Below are positions 1-6,792 of a stretch of DNA of 64,000 bases, in pieces; position 1 is the stretch's first letter, and each line of letters starts with the position of its first letter. Where the stretch lies: the NCBI GenBank assembly GCA_016719895.1, contig JADJYG010000004.1, forward strand, positions 248,001-312,000. Reading direction: 5' to 3'. The notes beneath the pieces are model-generated. The model worked only from the letters and a program-made list of their open reading frames with translations. It did no database searches and was not told where the DNA came from. Both the position numbers and the translations under genes were made by a program. Source of the stretch: Saprospirales bacterium. Lineage in GTDB: Bacteria > Bacteroidota > Bacteroidia > Chitinophagales > Saprospiraceae.

Positions 1-451
1 GGGTTCCGCCAAGCATGGGCGTTAACATGCCCGGTTCTGCCTGTTTGTCAAAACCGAGGCGATGAAAATCGGCGCCCATGCTTATCTGCACCCATGGCGG
101 CATGCCGCCGGCTTCGCCTTTATTCTGTTGTGCAAATGCAGAACGGGTAGTCAAATGCTGACAAGTGTGGTAATAGGTGGCCACCAGATCACTGGGGCCA
201 TACAAAGAGATCACTCCGCGTACGCTGACATCTTCTCGCGTCAATGCTGCAGGAAGAAATTGCTCCTTTTCAGCCGTATACGCAGCCATCAAAGCGAATT
301 GGGCGCCGGCAGAGCCGCCACCGACCACTATCCGCGCGGGGTCCACACCATACGCCGCCGCGTTGGCTTTCATCCAGGCAATAGCGTGTTTGACGTCATG
401 CACCATTCCCATAAAATCGGTTTCGGGGAAAAGCCGGTATGCCACATCCAT
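1..451 (-). pseudogene. Alpha/beta hydrolase fragment (HSL/BD-FAE type), cut by window edge
   Basis: The minus strand encodes an esterase/lipase-like segment. It contains DVAYRLFPE, then a nucleophile elbow GGGSAGAQ, then ISLYGPSDLV, all typical of the hormone-sensitive-lipase/BD-FAE branch. The oxyanion-hole HGG motif that should lie about 40 residues before DVAYRLFPE is absent. The frame is closed by an in-frame TGA about 21 bases upstream of the ATG at 449-451, so the N-terminal third is missing. The C-terminus runs off the left edge. I read it as a truncated remnant, though a frameshift further upstream cannot be excluded. No partner gene suggests a role. Confidence 0.55.
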
Positions 452-702
452 GATCACGTGCCCCCTATAACATCAAGGAGAGGATACCACAGATGAGCAA
501 CATCTTTTTCAATGACATTTTTTCTGAATTTTTCGGCTCAAAAAGAAATGTATGTACACACCTTTCCAATGACCAGTGTCATCCGTCAGGGCGATATCGT
601 TATTATACCGCTTTATCAGACGAATTTTATGTTTTTTTGAACCCGCATACCAGTGAACGGTTGCCCCATGCCCATTAATTGAATCTAACCGAACTTCAAC
701 AT

Positions 703-2121
703 ATGCCCGAACACTTCGATCTCATTGTCATCGGCTCCGGCCCCGCCGGCGAAAAAGGTGCCGCGCAGGCGGCCTACTTTGGCAAAAAGGTAGCGCTTAT
801 CGAGCGCGCCGCACACCTGGGTGGCGCCGGCATCAATACCGGCACTGTGCCGTCCAAGACATTGCGCGAGACGGCGTTGTATTTTTCGGGGCTGCGCCAG
901 CGCGGACTTTACGGCATCGATTATACGCTGCAGGACGGCCTCACCATCGGCGATTTTATGTACCGCAAGCGCATAGTGGTCGAAAGCGAGTGGGGCATCA
1001 TCCGCCGCAACCTGGAACGGCACAACATCCACCTCGTTTGGGGCGAAGCCAGCTTCAAAGACACGCACACCGTACGGGTGCAACTGCATGAAGGCGGTGA
1101 GGCGGACCTGTCGGCCGATTTTTTTCTGATCGCCACCGGGTCGGCGCCCTTTCACCCACCCGGCGTGCCCTTCGACCATCCGCGCATCTACGATTCCGAT
1201 ACCATCCTCCATATGCACGGCATTCCGGATACAATAGCGGTGGTGGGCGGTGGCGTCATCGGCGCCGAGTATGCGTCTATTTTTACGGCCCTGGGAGTGC
1301 AGGTGACGCTGATCGATTCGCGGCAGCGCCTGCTGCCTTTCGTGGACGGCGAGGTGGCCGCGCGCCTGCAAAGCCACCTCGGGGGCCTCGGGCTCCGTTT
1401 TGTCTTCAATAGCCGGATCAACAGGGTCGAAGCCCACCCCGACCACCTGCAGCTGCACCTGAATACCGGCGCATCGCTGACGGCAGAATGCGCCTTGTTT
1501 GCCGCCGGACGGCAGAGCAATGTGCAGGGGCTGGGCCTCGAAACGCTGGGAGTGACCATGGGCGAACGGGGCCTGGTAAAGGTCAGCGATAAATACCAAA
1601 CCAGCGTGCCCCACATCTATGCGGCCGGGGATGTGGTTGGCTTTCCCGCACTGGCGTCTACGTCGATGGAGCAGGCCCGGGTGGCGATGACCGACGCCTT
1701 CAACCTGCAGTACAAAGAGCGCGTGTCGCCCGTACTGCCGCTGGCGGTGTACTGCATTCCGGAGATTTCGATGGTTGGCCTGTCGGAGGAGGATTGCCAG
1801 GCAAAGAGCATTCCGTACCTGGTGGGCCGGGCGTTGTACGAGGAGAGTCCGCGCGGACAGATCATCGGCGATACCAGCGGGATGCTGAAACTGATCTTTT
1901 CACCGGCGGATAAAAAACTATTGGGGGTGCACCTGATCGGGGAGATGTCGTCGGAACTGATCCACCTGGGCAGCCACGTCATGGCCGGTGGCGGCACGAT
2001 CAATGCGTTCATCGAGGCGGTGTACAACTACCCCACCCTGTCGGATGCGTACAAATATGCGGCATATGACGGATTGGGGAATTTGGAGCGGTGGCAAAAG
2101 GAGCGGGAAAGCCTTCAGTAA
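703..2121 (+). CDS. sthA: Soluble (Si-specific) NAD(P)+ transhydrogenase, SthA-like flavoprotein
   Basis: A 472-residue pyridine nucleotide-disulfide oxidoreductase. It has an FAD-binding GSGPAGEKGA near the N-terminus, a second dinucleotide fold around VVGGGVIGAEYAS, the FAD motif YAAGDVVGFPALAS, and the C-terminal dimerization domain. The redox-active CxxxxC of lipoamide dehydrogenase is replaced by GINTGTVPSK, without cysteines. This is the signature of soluble transhydrogenases, which move hydride between NADH and NADPH. The ATG at 703 is preferred over an upstream TTG at 679 because the FAD motif follows it at the usual distance. It stands alone. A second, membrane-bound transhydrogenase is encoded at 61-63.9 kb. 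Confidence 0.85.
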   Translation: MPEHFDLIVIGSGPAGEKGAAQAAYFGKKVALIERAAHLGGAGINTGTVPSKTLRETALYFSGLRQRGLYGIDYTLQDGLTIGDFMYRKRIVVESEWGIIRRNLERHNIHLVWGEASFKDTHTVRVQLHEGGEADLSADFFLIATGSAPFHPPGVPFDHPRIYDSDTILHMHGIPDTIAVVGGGVIGAEYASIFTALGVQVTLIDSRQRLLPFVDGEVAARLQSHLGGLGLRFVFNSRINRVEAHPDHLQLHLNTGASLTAECALFAAGRQSNVQGLGLETLGVTMGERGLVKVSDKYQTSVPHIYAAGDVVGFPALASTSMEQARVAMTDAFNLQYKERVSPVLPLAVYCIPEISMVGLSEEDCQAKSIPYLVGRALYEESPRGQIIGDTSGMLKLIFSPADKKLLGVHLIGEMSSELIHLGSHVMAGGGTINAFIEAVYNYPTLSDAYKYAAYDGLGNLERWQKERESLQ

Positions 2122-2300
2122 TAAATGTTCAGGTAAATGTCTTTTAGGGCAATTTCATTTTGGTAAAAATCGGCCCGGTATTCGGCCTCTTCCAGGAGTT
2201 CCCAATATTCATCGAAGGTAGCGGGGAAAGGCACCAGGCCCGGGCCGCCGGTTTCAAGCAACTCCCGGCGGGTAAGGGGAAATTTAACGCCAGTACTCAT
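2115..2300 (-). pseudogene. N-terminal fragment of a Uma2/DUF820-like protein
   Basis: About 61 residues on the minus strand. The stretch FPATFDEYWELLEEAEYR followed by DFYQNEI resembles the beginning of Uma2 (DUF820) putative endonucleases. The rest of the roughly 190-residue fold, including the catalytic acidic residues, is missing and the frame ends at a stop. Its 3' end overlaps the end of the transhydrogenase gene by a few bases. It is probably a decayed remnant. The family assignment rests on a short stretch and is tentative. Confidence 0.4.
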
Positions 2301-2359
2301 ATGCGTTGTTTTTACGGACAAATATACAGGAACCGGCGCAAAAAAGCCGGATGTTGATT

Positions 2360-2620
2360 TCATCCCACAGCCCCCAGCCGTTCTTTCGCCTTTTCCAGCA
2401 TCAGGGGCCGGACATCGGGCAGTTGCAGAACCACCTTGTAGGGCAATTGGATAACAATGTGGCGCGTGCCCTCCTCGTCGGTCCAGTCGTCATCGTCGCC
2501 GCCTTCGCTGGTGCAGATAAAGATGATCCCGATGCCGGGCAGATCGGGAAGGTGCGTTTCAACATATTGGGTATCGACCTTGTCGGCGACGTCATAGTCG
2601 GCTACTTTTACAACGACCAT
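2360..2620 (-). CDS. Small acidic hypothetical protein
   Basis: An 86-residue acidic protein with a central EGGDDDDWTDEEGT loop flanked by hydrophobic beta-like strands (IVIQLPYKVVLQL). There is no signal peptide, membrane segment or recognizable motif. It lies between two other minus-strand genes and is probably co-transcribed with the 171-residue gene ending at 2664. I do not recognize the family. It could be an immunity-like or accessory protein, but nothing in the sequence proves this. Confidence 0.45.
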   Translation of the reverse strand: MVVVKVADYDVADKVDTQYVETHLPDLPGIGIIFICTSEGGDDDDWTDEEGTRHIVIQLPYKVVLQLPDVRPLMLEKAKERLGAVG

Positions 2621-2663
2621 ATGGTTGGAATTTTTTACAAAGTTAACGTGATGATCGAGAAAC

Positions 2664-3179
2664 CTATCGCATGACCGCGTTGTACGGCGGTCTCGGCAAC
2701 CGCAGCGCCGGCGGGCGGATCATGTTTTCGGGCAGGTAAGGGTAGTTGAACAGTTTGATCTGCTCCTGTTTCAGGCATTCGGAGTAGGTGCCTTTATACT
2801 GGATGAGGTAGGAAACCTTGTTTCGAACCAGAAAAGCGGCGGCGTACCGCCCGAACTGGCCTTTGCTGGTGACGCCGTATTTCCACACCTCGCCGGTTTT
2901 CAGGTAAAAGACTGCCCGGCCGTGGTGCAAACAGGGATACCAGCCGTCGGCCGTCGCTATCAGGACGTACTGTTCGGAATCGTCAATTTCTTTTAAGCGC
3001 CGTTGCAGTTTTGTTGCGTCATCGGGCCTGGATTTGGTCGCCCCGGCAGTTTCAACAAGCCTTGTTTTAAGGTAAATGGCGCAGGCAACCAGCAGGGAGG
3101 CCAAGCCAATGCGAAAGAATGGATAAGAAATGCGGGGGGTGGAAGACGGCGGTTCCAATAACGGTTTGTGGGCTCCCAT
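2664..3179 (-). CDS. Membrane-anchored hypothetical protein with a GIY-YIG-like segment
   Basis: 171 residues. A hydrophobic segment at about 22-40 (RIGLASLLVACAIYL) would anchor the protein in the membrane. The later part contains YLKTGEVWKYGVTSKGQFGRY followed by a helix with a glutamate (EQIKLFNYP). That spacing recalls the GIY-YIG nuclease fold (KYG tract, then an arginine, then a glutamate), but the match is loose and I would not call it a nuclease. It ends in a proline-rich tail. It is divergent from the XRE regulator gene across a 155-base AT-rich spacer. Confidence 0.5.
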   Translation of the reverse strand: MGAHKPLLEPPSSTPRISYPFFRIGLASLLVACAIYLKTRLVETAGATKSRPDDATKLQRRLKEIDDSEQYVLIATADGWYPCLHHGRAVFYLKTGEVWKYGVTSKGQFGRYAAAFLVRNKVSYLIQYKGTYSECLKQEQIKLFNYPYLPENMIRPPALRLPRPPYNAVMR

Positions 3180-3259
3180 ACTCAGGTAATTTTAATTGGG
3201 TTAAAGCGAGGAACGATCAATTTAGCGCAGGATGCTTCTTTATTCGTAACTTTCCAACA

Positions 3260-3284
3260 AAAATATACCTTTTTGGTATATTTT
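3260..3284. promoter_or_regulatory. Perfect inverted repeat, probable operator of the XRE regulator
   Basis: AAAATATACC at 3260-3269 and its exact reverse complement GGTATATTTT at 3275-3284 are separated by five T. The palindrome lies 51 bases upstream of the XRE-family start codon, in the spacer shared with the divergent minus-strand gene. A run of T follows shortly after. That position fits an autoregulatory operator. A terminator is less likely because no gene converges here. Confidence 0.55.
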
Positions 3285-3334
3285 AAAAATTTTTTTATAA
3301 TAAAATATAACACACAGGTATTCCGGGTATCGTT

Positions 3335-3709
3335 ATGGACCAAAATCAGATCGAACAGGGCATTCGCCTGCGAAAATTGATTAAAGCACTGGGTCTTAAC
3401 CAGACGTTGTTTGCCAAAAGCCTGGGGATGACCCAGCCCAATATCAGCCGGATGGTGAGCGGAGAAGGAAAAATATCGGTGGAAGCCCTGAACCGTATAA
3501 CCGGAACGCATAAAAGGGTAAACCTACATTGGCTCCTGACCGGCGAGGGGGAGATGTTTGTGGCTGCGGCGACTGAAACATCCATACAGGCCAATGAGGC
3601 GTCGCGGGCCTACATGGCTAAGGGCAAAGGGCGGCTGGAAGATTTGGAAGAGCGCGTGGAGCGGCTGGAGGAAGCGGTCAGCCGGCTGATCGACTCCAAG
3701 GGGAAATAA
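3335..3709 (+). CDS. XRE-family helix-turn-helix regulator with coiled-coil tail
   Basis: 124 residues. An N-terminal Cro/C1-type helix-turn-helix (NQTLFAKSLGMTQPNISRMVSGEGKIS) spans about residues 21-48, followed by the LLTGEGEMF segment common in Bacteroidota XRE proteins. The last 30 residues (LEDLEERVERLEEAVSRLI) form a heptad coiled coil that probably mediates dimerization. Its own promoter region carries a perfect 10-bp palindrome, which suggests autoregulation. Targets are unknown; the divergent membrane-protein gene is the obvious candidate. Confidence 0.8.
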   Translation: MDQNQIEQGIRLRKLIKALGLNQTLFAKSLGMTQPNISRMVSGEGKISVEALNRITGTHKRVNLHWLLTGEGEMFVAAATETSIQANEASRAYMAKGKGRLEDLEERVERLEEAVSRLIDSKGK

Positions 3710-3799
3710 TAAGCGCCGTTTTCAAAGGCAAAATCCCCAGCATGCTCGTATCGTCTTCCACCCGGATGGCTAATTGTTTTATACCGTGATGCCATCCAT

Positions 3800-4238
3800 T
3801 CACGACAGTCCAAAAGATTTCACAGCTGTTTTTGCCGCTACGTGTTTCCGGGATTTAGCGGCAAACTCCGGCTCGGGTTGTTCGAAAGTCGCCTCAGCCA
3901 GTCCGCCTACCGGCGCGAGCGCCTTGGCCATAAACAGACATCCGGCAGAACTGATATCGATGCACAGGCTTTCCCTGGTCAAATTAGCCGAATCGCCGAA
4001 CTCGACATTGAGCGTCATGCCCAGCCCATGCTTGATGGCGGGCTGACCGGGCACTTTAAGTGCGATATCTTTAAACCTGAATATATTACCCAACTGCAAA
4101 CCGGTATTCCGCAGCCGTTTGAGGCAATACGTGCGCACGGATGATTTCCACCACCCGGGGCTCGTCCTTGAGATCGGTATCGGCATAAATCGCTTTTGAG
4201 CCGAATACGCGGATGTCGATTTTTTTCTTATTATCCAT
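3800..4238 (-). pseudogene. Frameshifted hypothetical gene
   Basis: The minus strand starts with ATG at 4236-4238 and reads MDNKKKIDIRVFGSKAIY, continuing through DEPRVVEIIRAHV. It then stops in this frame, while an adjacent frame continues from about 4130 as LKRLRNTGLQLGNIFRFKDIALK and runs to a stop at 3800. The two pieces together would give about 145 residues. One indel near 4135 would restore a single gene. I do not recognize the family. It is divergent from the CRP-type regulator gene. The shift may be real decay or an assembly error. Confidence 0.4.
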
Positions 4239-4330
4239 ATAAAGAATAAAAACACAAACAATGAAGTTTCATAAATTTATTGTTTGGCAATTCAAGCCTG
4301 AATGCCCTTTTATTCAGGAAATTTGTTTTA

Positions 4331-4346
4331 TGTGACAAATGTCACC
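4331..4346. promoter_or_regulatory. CRP-like operator upstream of the regulator-soe operon
   Basis: TGTGACAAATGTCACC contains TGTGA, six bases, then TCAC, the spacing of CRP/FNR-family dyads. The identical 16 bases recur at 12860-12875, before tusA. A possible Bacteroidota -7 element, TAAATTTA, lies at 4368-4375. The gene that follows encodes a CRP-type protein whose recognition helix contains the R-E-x-x-x-R residues that read TGTGA in CRP. Autoregulation is therefore likely. Confidence 0.7.
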
Positions 4347-4459
4347 GTGCGGGGTCGCAAAGTCGGCTAAATTTACCGCTCGCACGACCGCCCGTCAACC
4401 CCAAAGGGGACAAAGAGCGGCGCATTGTTCATGCCGAAGCCTATAATTTTGGAGCAAAA

Positions 4460-5131
4460 ATGTTGAAGCGATTTACGAAATCTGAGTTACCCCACACCCT
4501 TCAACGCTATTTCCCGGAAATGGAACAGGAGTTGCTGGAAGAAATGGCGAAGGTGGGCGAGCTGATCGAATTGCGGGAAAACAAACCTGTCATGAACGCC
4601 GGTCAGCAATTCCGGTACATGATATTTGTCCTGGACGGCACGATCAAGGTGTTCCGGACGAATGACGACGGCAGCGAATTTTACCTGTATTCGCTCACCT
4701 CGGGGAGCGCCTGCGCCCTGTCGCTGTCTTGTCCCAAGCGCCTGGAAACCAGTGCCGTGCGCGGTGTGACGATCGAAGACGGGCTCGCACTGGCAATACC
4801 CATCGAGTACATGGAGCGCTGGCTCGGGCGATACAAGTCCTGGGCCCCCTACGTGATCCGGGTCCTGCACCAACGCATGGAAGATATCCTATTATCCTTC
4901 GACCAGGTCGCTTTCCGCCACCTCGACGAGCGGCTGGAGTTTTATCTCGAGCGCATCCAACAGCATCAAGGCACGCCGATGCTCTACCTGAGCCACCAGC
5001 AAATAGCCTCCGACCTCAATACCTCCAGGGAGGTGATATCGCGCCTCCTGAAAAAACTCGAACAACGCGGCCGGATCATCATGCACCGGAACACGATCGA
5101 ATTGCTGAAAACCGAATCCGTCCATACATGA
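4460..5131 (+). CDS. CRP/FNR-family transcriptional regulator with a C-x5-C pair in the sensor domain
   Basis: 223 residues: an N-terminal cyclic-nucleotide-binding-like beta-roll (about 10-120), a dimerization helix (130-160), and a winged helix with recognition helix NTSREVISRLLKKLEQRG (about 187-204). The residues R190, E191 and R195 match the CRP residues that contact TGTGA, and that half-site occurs upstream of this gene and of tusA. No FNR-type N-terminal cysteine cluster is present. The only cysteines are C85 and C91 (ACALSLSC), which could serve as a thiol sensor (inference). The ATG at 4460 follows GGAG and is preferred over a longer upstream frame. Its stop overlaps the next start (ATGA), so it is coupled to the soeBC-like gene. 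Confidence 0.85.
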   Translation: MLKRFTKSELPHTLQRYFPEMEQELLEEMAKVGELIELRENKPVMNAGQQFRYMIFVLDGTIKVFRTNDDGSEFYLYSLTSGSACALSLSCPKRLETSAVRGVTIEDGLALAIPIEYMERWLGRYKSWAPYVIRVLHQRMEDILLSFDQVAFRHLDERLEFYLERIQQHQGTPMLYLSHQQIASDLNTSREVISRLLKKLEQRGRIIMHRNTIELLKTESVHT

Positions 5132-6768
5132 AATACGGTTTTGTCATTGACAATCGAAAATGCATCGGCTGCCATGCCTGTACCACGGCCTGCAAAAGCG
5201 AGCACGAAGTACCCGTCGGGGTGTTCCGGACCTGGGTCAAACAGGTGGAAAAAGGCGCGTTCCCAAACACCCGCCGGCTGTTCTCCGTGCTGCGCTGCAA
5301 CCACTGCACCGAAGCGCCCTGCGTGGAAATATGTCCTGTCTCGGCGCTTTTTTTTCGCCCCGACGGTATCGTCGACTTTGATAAAAACCGCTGCATCGGC
5401 TGCAAATCCTGCATGCAGGCCTGCCCTTACGACGCACTTTACATCGACCCCGACACCCGCACGGCGGCAAAGTGCAACTACTGCGCCCATCGCGTGGATA
5501 TTGGCCTCGAACCCGCCTGCGTGGTGGTATGCCCCGAACACGCCATTATTTCCGGCGACATGGACGATCCGCATGCCGAAATCAGCATTACGCTGGCCCG
5601 GCACCAAACCACCGTGCGTAAACCGGAAAAAGGTACCGTACCCAACCTGTTCTACATCGACGGCGACGCCTTCTCCCTCACCCCAACAGCCGCCGGGCAA
5701 CCCGACGGCAACCTTTGGAGCGCACAAACGCGGGGTGTGGGCCATTTTGCCAAATATACCGAGCGCCTGGCCTGGCAGGGCGAAGACCTGGTAAAAGAAC
5801 TCCTGGAAAAAAGCGGCAACGCTCTTCATGTTCCAGCCGGCGAAAACTTTTTCCCGCAACGAAACATCGAAGTACTCACCGGCAAAAACGTTAAACGCGT
5901 CTACAATGCCCCAGCCAAAGGCCTCTTGTGGGGCTGGGAAGTGCCGGCCTATGTGACAATGAAAGCGGTGGCCGCGGGAGCATTCCTGGTGCCGATGCTG
6001 TCGCTGGTCATCCGGAACAGCCGGGGATATATCGGACTGGGCAATTTGTTTGCCGGCATCATCACCGGCCTGATATTCCTGGTAGCCACCACGGCGCTGC
6101 TGGTCAAAGACCTCGACCAACCGAAACGGTTCCACTACGTGCTGCTGCGCCCGCAGTGGAAATCGTGGCTCGTACGCGGCGGATATGCCCTCACCCTTTA
6201 CGGCGGCTTGCTCACCCTGACCGGTCTGGCGCTGTGGTTCGTTGGCAGCAGCGTTTGGGGCGCTGTACTGCCGTGGCTGGCAGTCGCTACGGCGATCGCA
6301 GCCATCGTTACTGCCGTTTATACCGCATTTCTGTTCGCCCAGGCGCGCGGTCGCGACTTCTGGCAGAGCCCGCTGCTTCCACTGCACATGCTGGTCCACG
6401 CATTTGTGGCCGGCGGGGCAATATTTACCCTGCTCGACGCCGTCGGCCTCACGAAAGCCGGCAATTTCGCCGCCTGGGTGCTGTTGCTCTCCCTGTGCGC
6501 CAACCTGCTGGTATTGCTGGCCGAACTTACCGTCGCCCACCCTACGTCCGACGCCAAAGCGACGGCGGCTATGATCCTGAAAGGCCCGTACCGCAGCCGG
6601 TTCTGGTGGGCGGTGATTACTGGAAACATAATTCCCCTCCTGCTTTTGTCCGGCGTCAGCCTTCTCCCGGCGCCGCTGGCCGTGGCGCTTGCGCTGCTGG
6701 CGCTGCACGGGATGTATGCAGTGGAAAAGATATGGATAGAAGCGCCGCAAATGATAGCCTTGAGCTGA
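5128..6768 (+). CDS. Fused Fe-S and NrfD-like membrane subunit, probable SoeBC (sulfite dehydrogenase)
   Basis: 546 residues. Residues 1-170 carry four 4Fe-4S cysteine motifs (C12-x2-C-x2-C-x3-C; CNHCTEAPCVEIC; CIGCKSCMQAC; CNYC...ACVVVC), as in electron-transfer subunits of complex iron-sulfur molybdoenzymes. From about 265 to the end there are roughly eight hydrophobic segments beginning WGWEVPAYVTMKAVAAG, of the NrfD/DmsC type. In the SoeABC enzyme of sulfur oxidizers these are separate SoeB and SoeC; here they are one chain. It would wire the molybdenum subunit to the quinone pool. The start overlaps the regulator stop (ATGA). The Soe assignment leans on the nearby sHdr locus; a PsrBC-like role is the alternative. 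Confidence 0.7.
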   Translation: MKYGFVIDNRKCIGCHACTTACKSEHEVPVGVFRTWVKQVEKGAFPNTRRLFSVLRCNHCTEAPCVEICPVSALFFRPDGIVDFDKNRCIGCKSCMQACPYDALYIDPDTRTAAKCNYCAHRVDIGLEPACVVVCPEHAIISGDMDDPHAEISITLARHQTTVRKPEKGTVPNLFYIDGDAFSLTPTAAGQPDGNLWSAQTRGVGHFAKYTERLAWQGEDLVKELLEKSGNALHVPAGENFFPQRNIEVLTGKNVKRVYNAPAKGLLWGWEVPAYVTMKAVAAGAFLVPMLSLVIRNSRGYIGLGNLFAGIITGLIFLVATTALLVKDLDQPKRFHYVLLRPQWKSWLVRGGYALTLYGGLLTLTGLALWFVGSSVWGAVLPWLAVATAIAAIVTAVYTAFLFAQARGRDFWQSPLLPLHMLVHAFVAGGAIFTLLDAVGLTKAGNFAAWVLLLSLCANLLVLLAELTVAHPTSDAKATAAMILKGPYRSRFWWAVITGNIIPLLLLSGVSLLPAPLAVALALLALHGMYAVEKIWIEAPQMIALS

Positions 6769-6792
6769 GGAAAGTCAAAATGTAAAAATGGC

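Noticed and set aside
493..678. 61-codon plus-strand frame upstream of sthA
   Set aside because: Composition is irregular, no homology is recognized, and it lies in a spacer next to a broken gene; not supported as coding.
685..1614. Long minus-strand frame (309 codons) opposite the transhydrogenase
   Set aside because: The plus strand encodes a full flavoprotein with all motifs; the minus frame has no domain and is His/Gly/Ala-rich, as expected of an antisense shadow in high-GC DNA.
4984..6750. Minus-strand frame of 588 codons opposite the SoeBC-like gene
   Set aside because: It is antisense to a gene with 16 Fe-S cysteines in correct spacing. The translation is low-complexity and has no recognizable domain.
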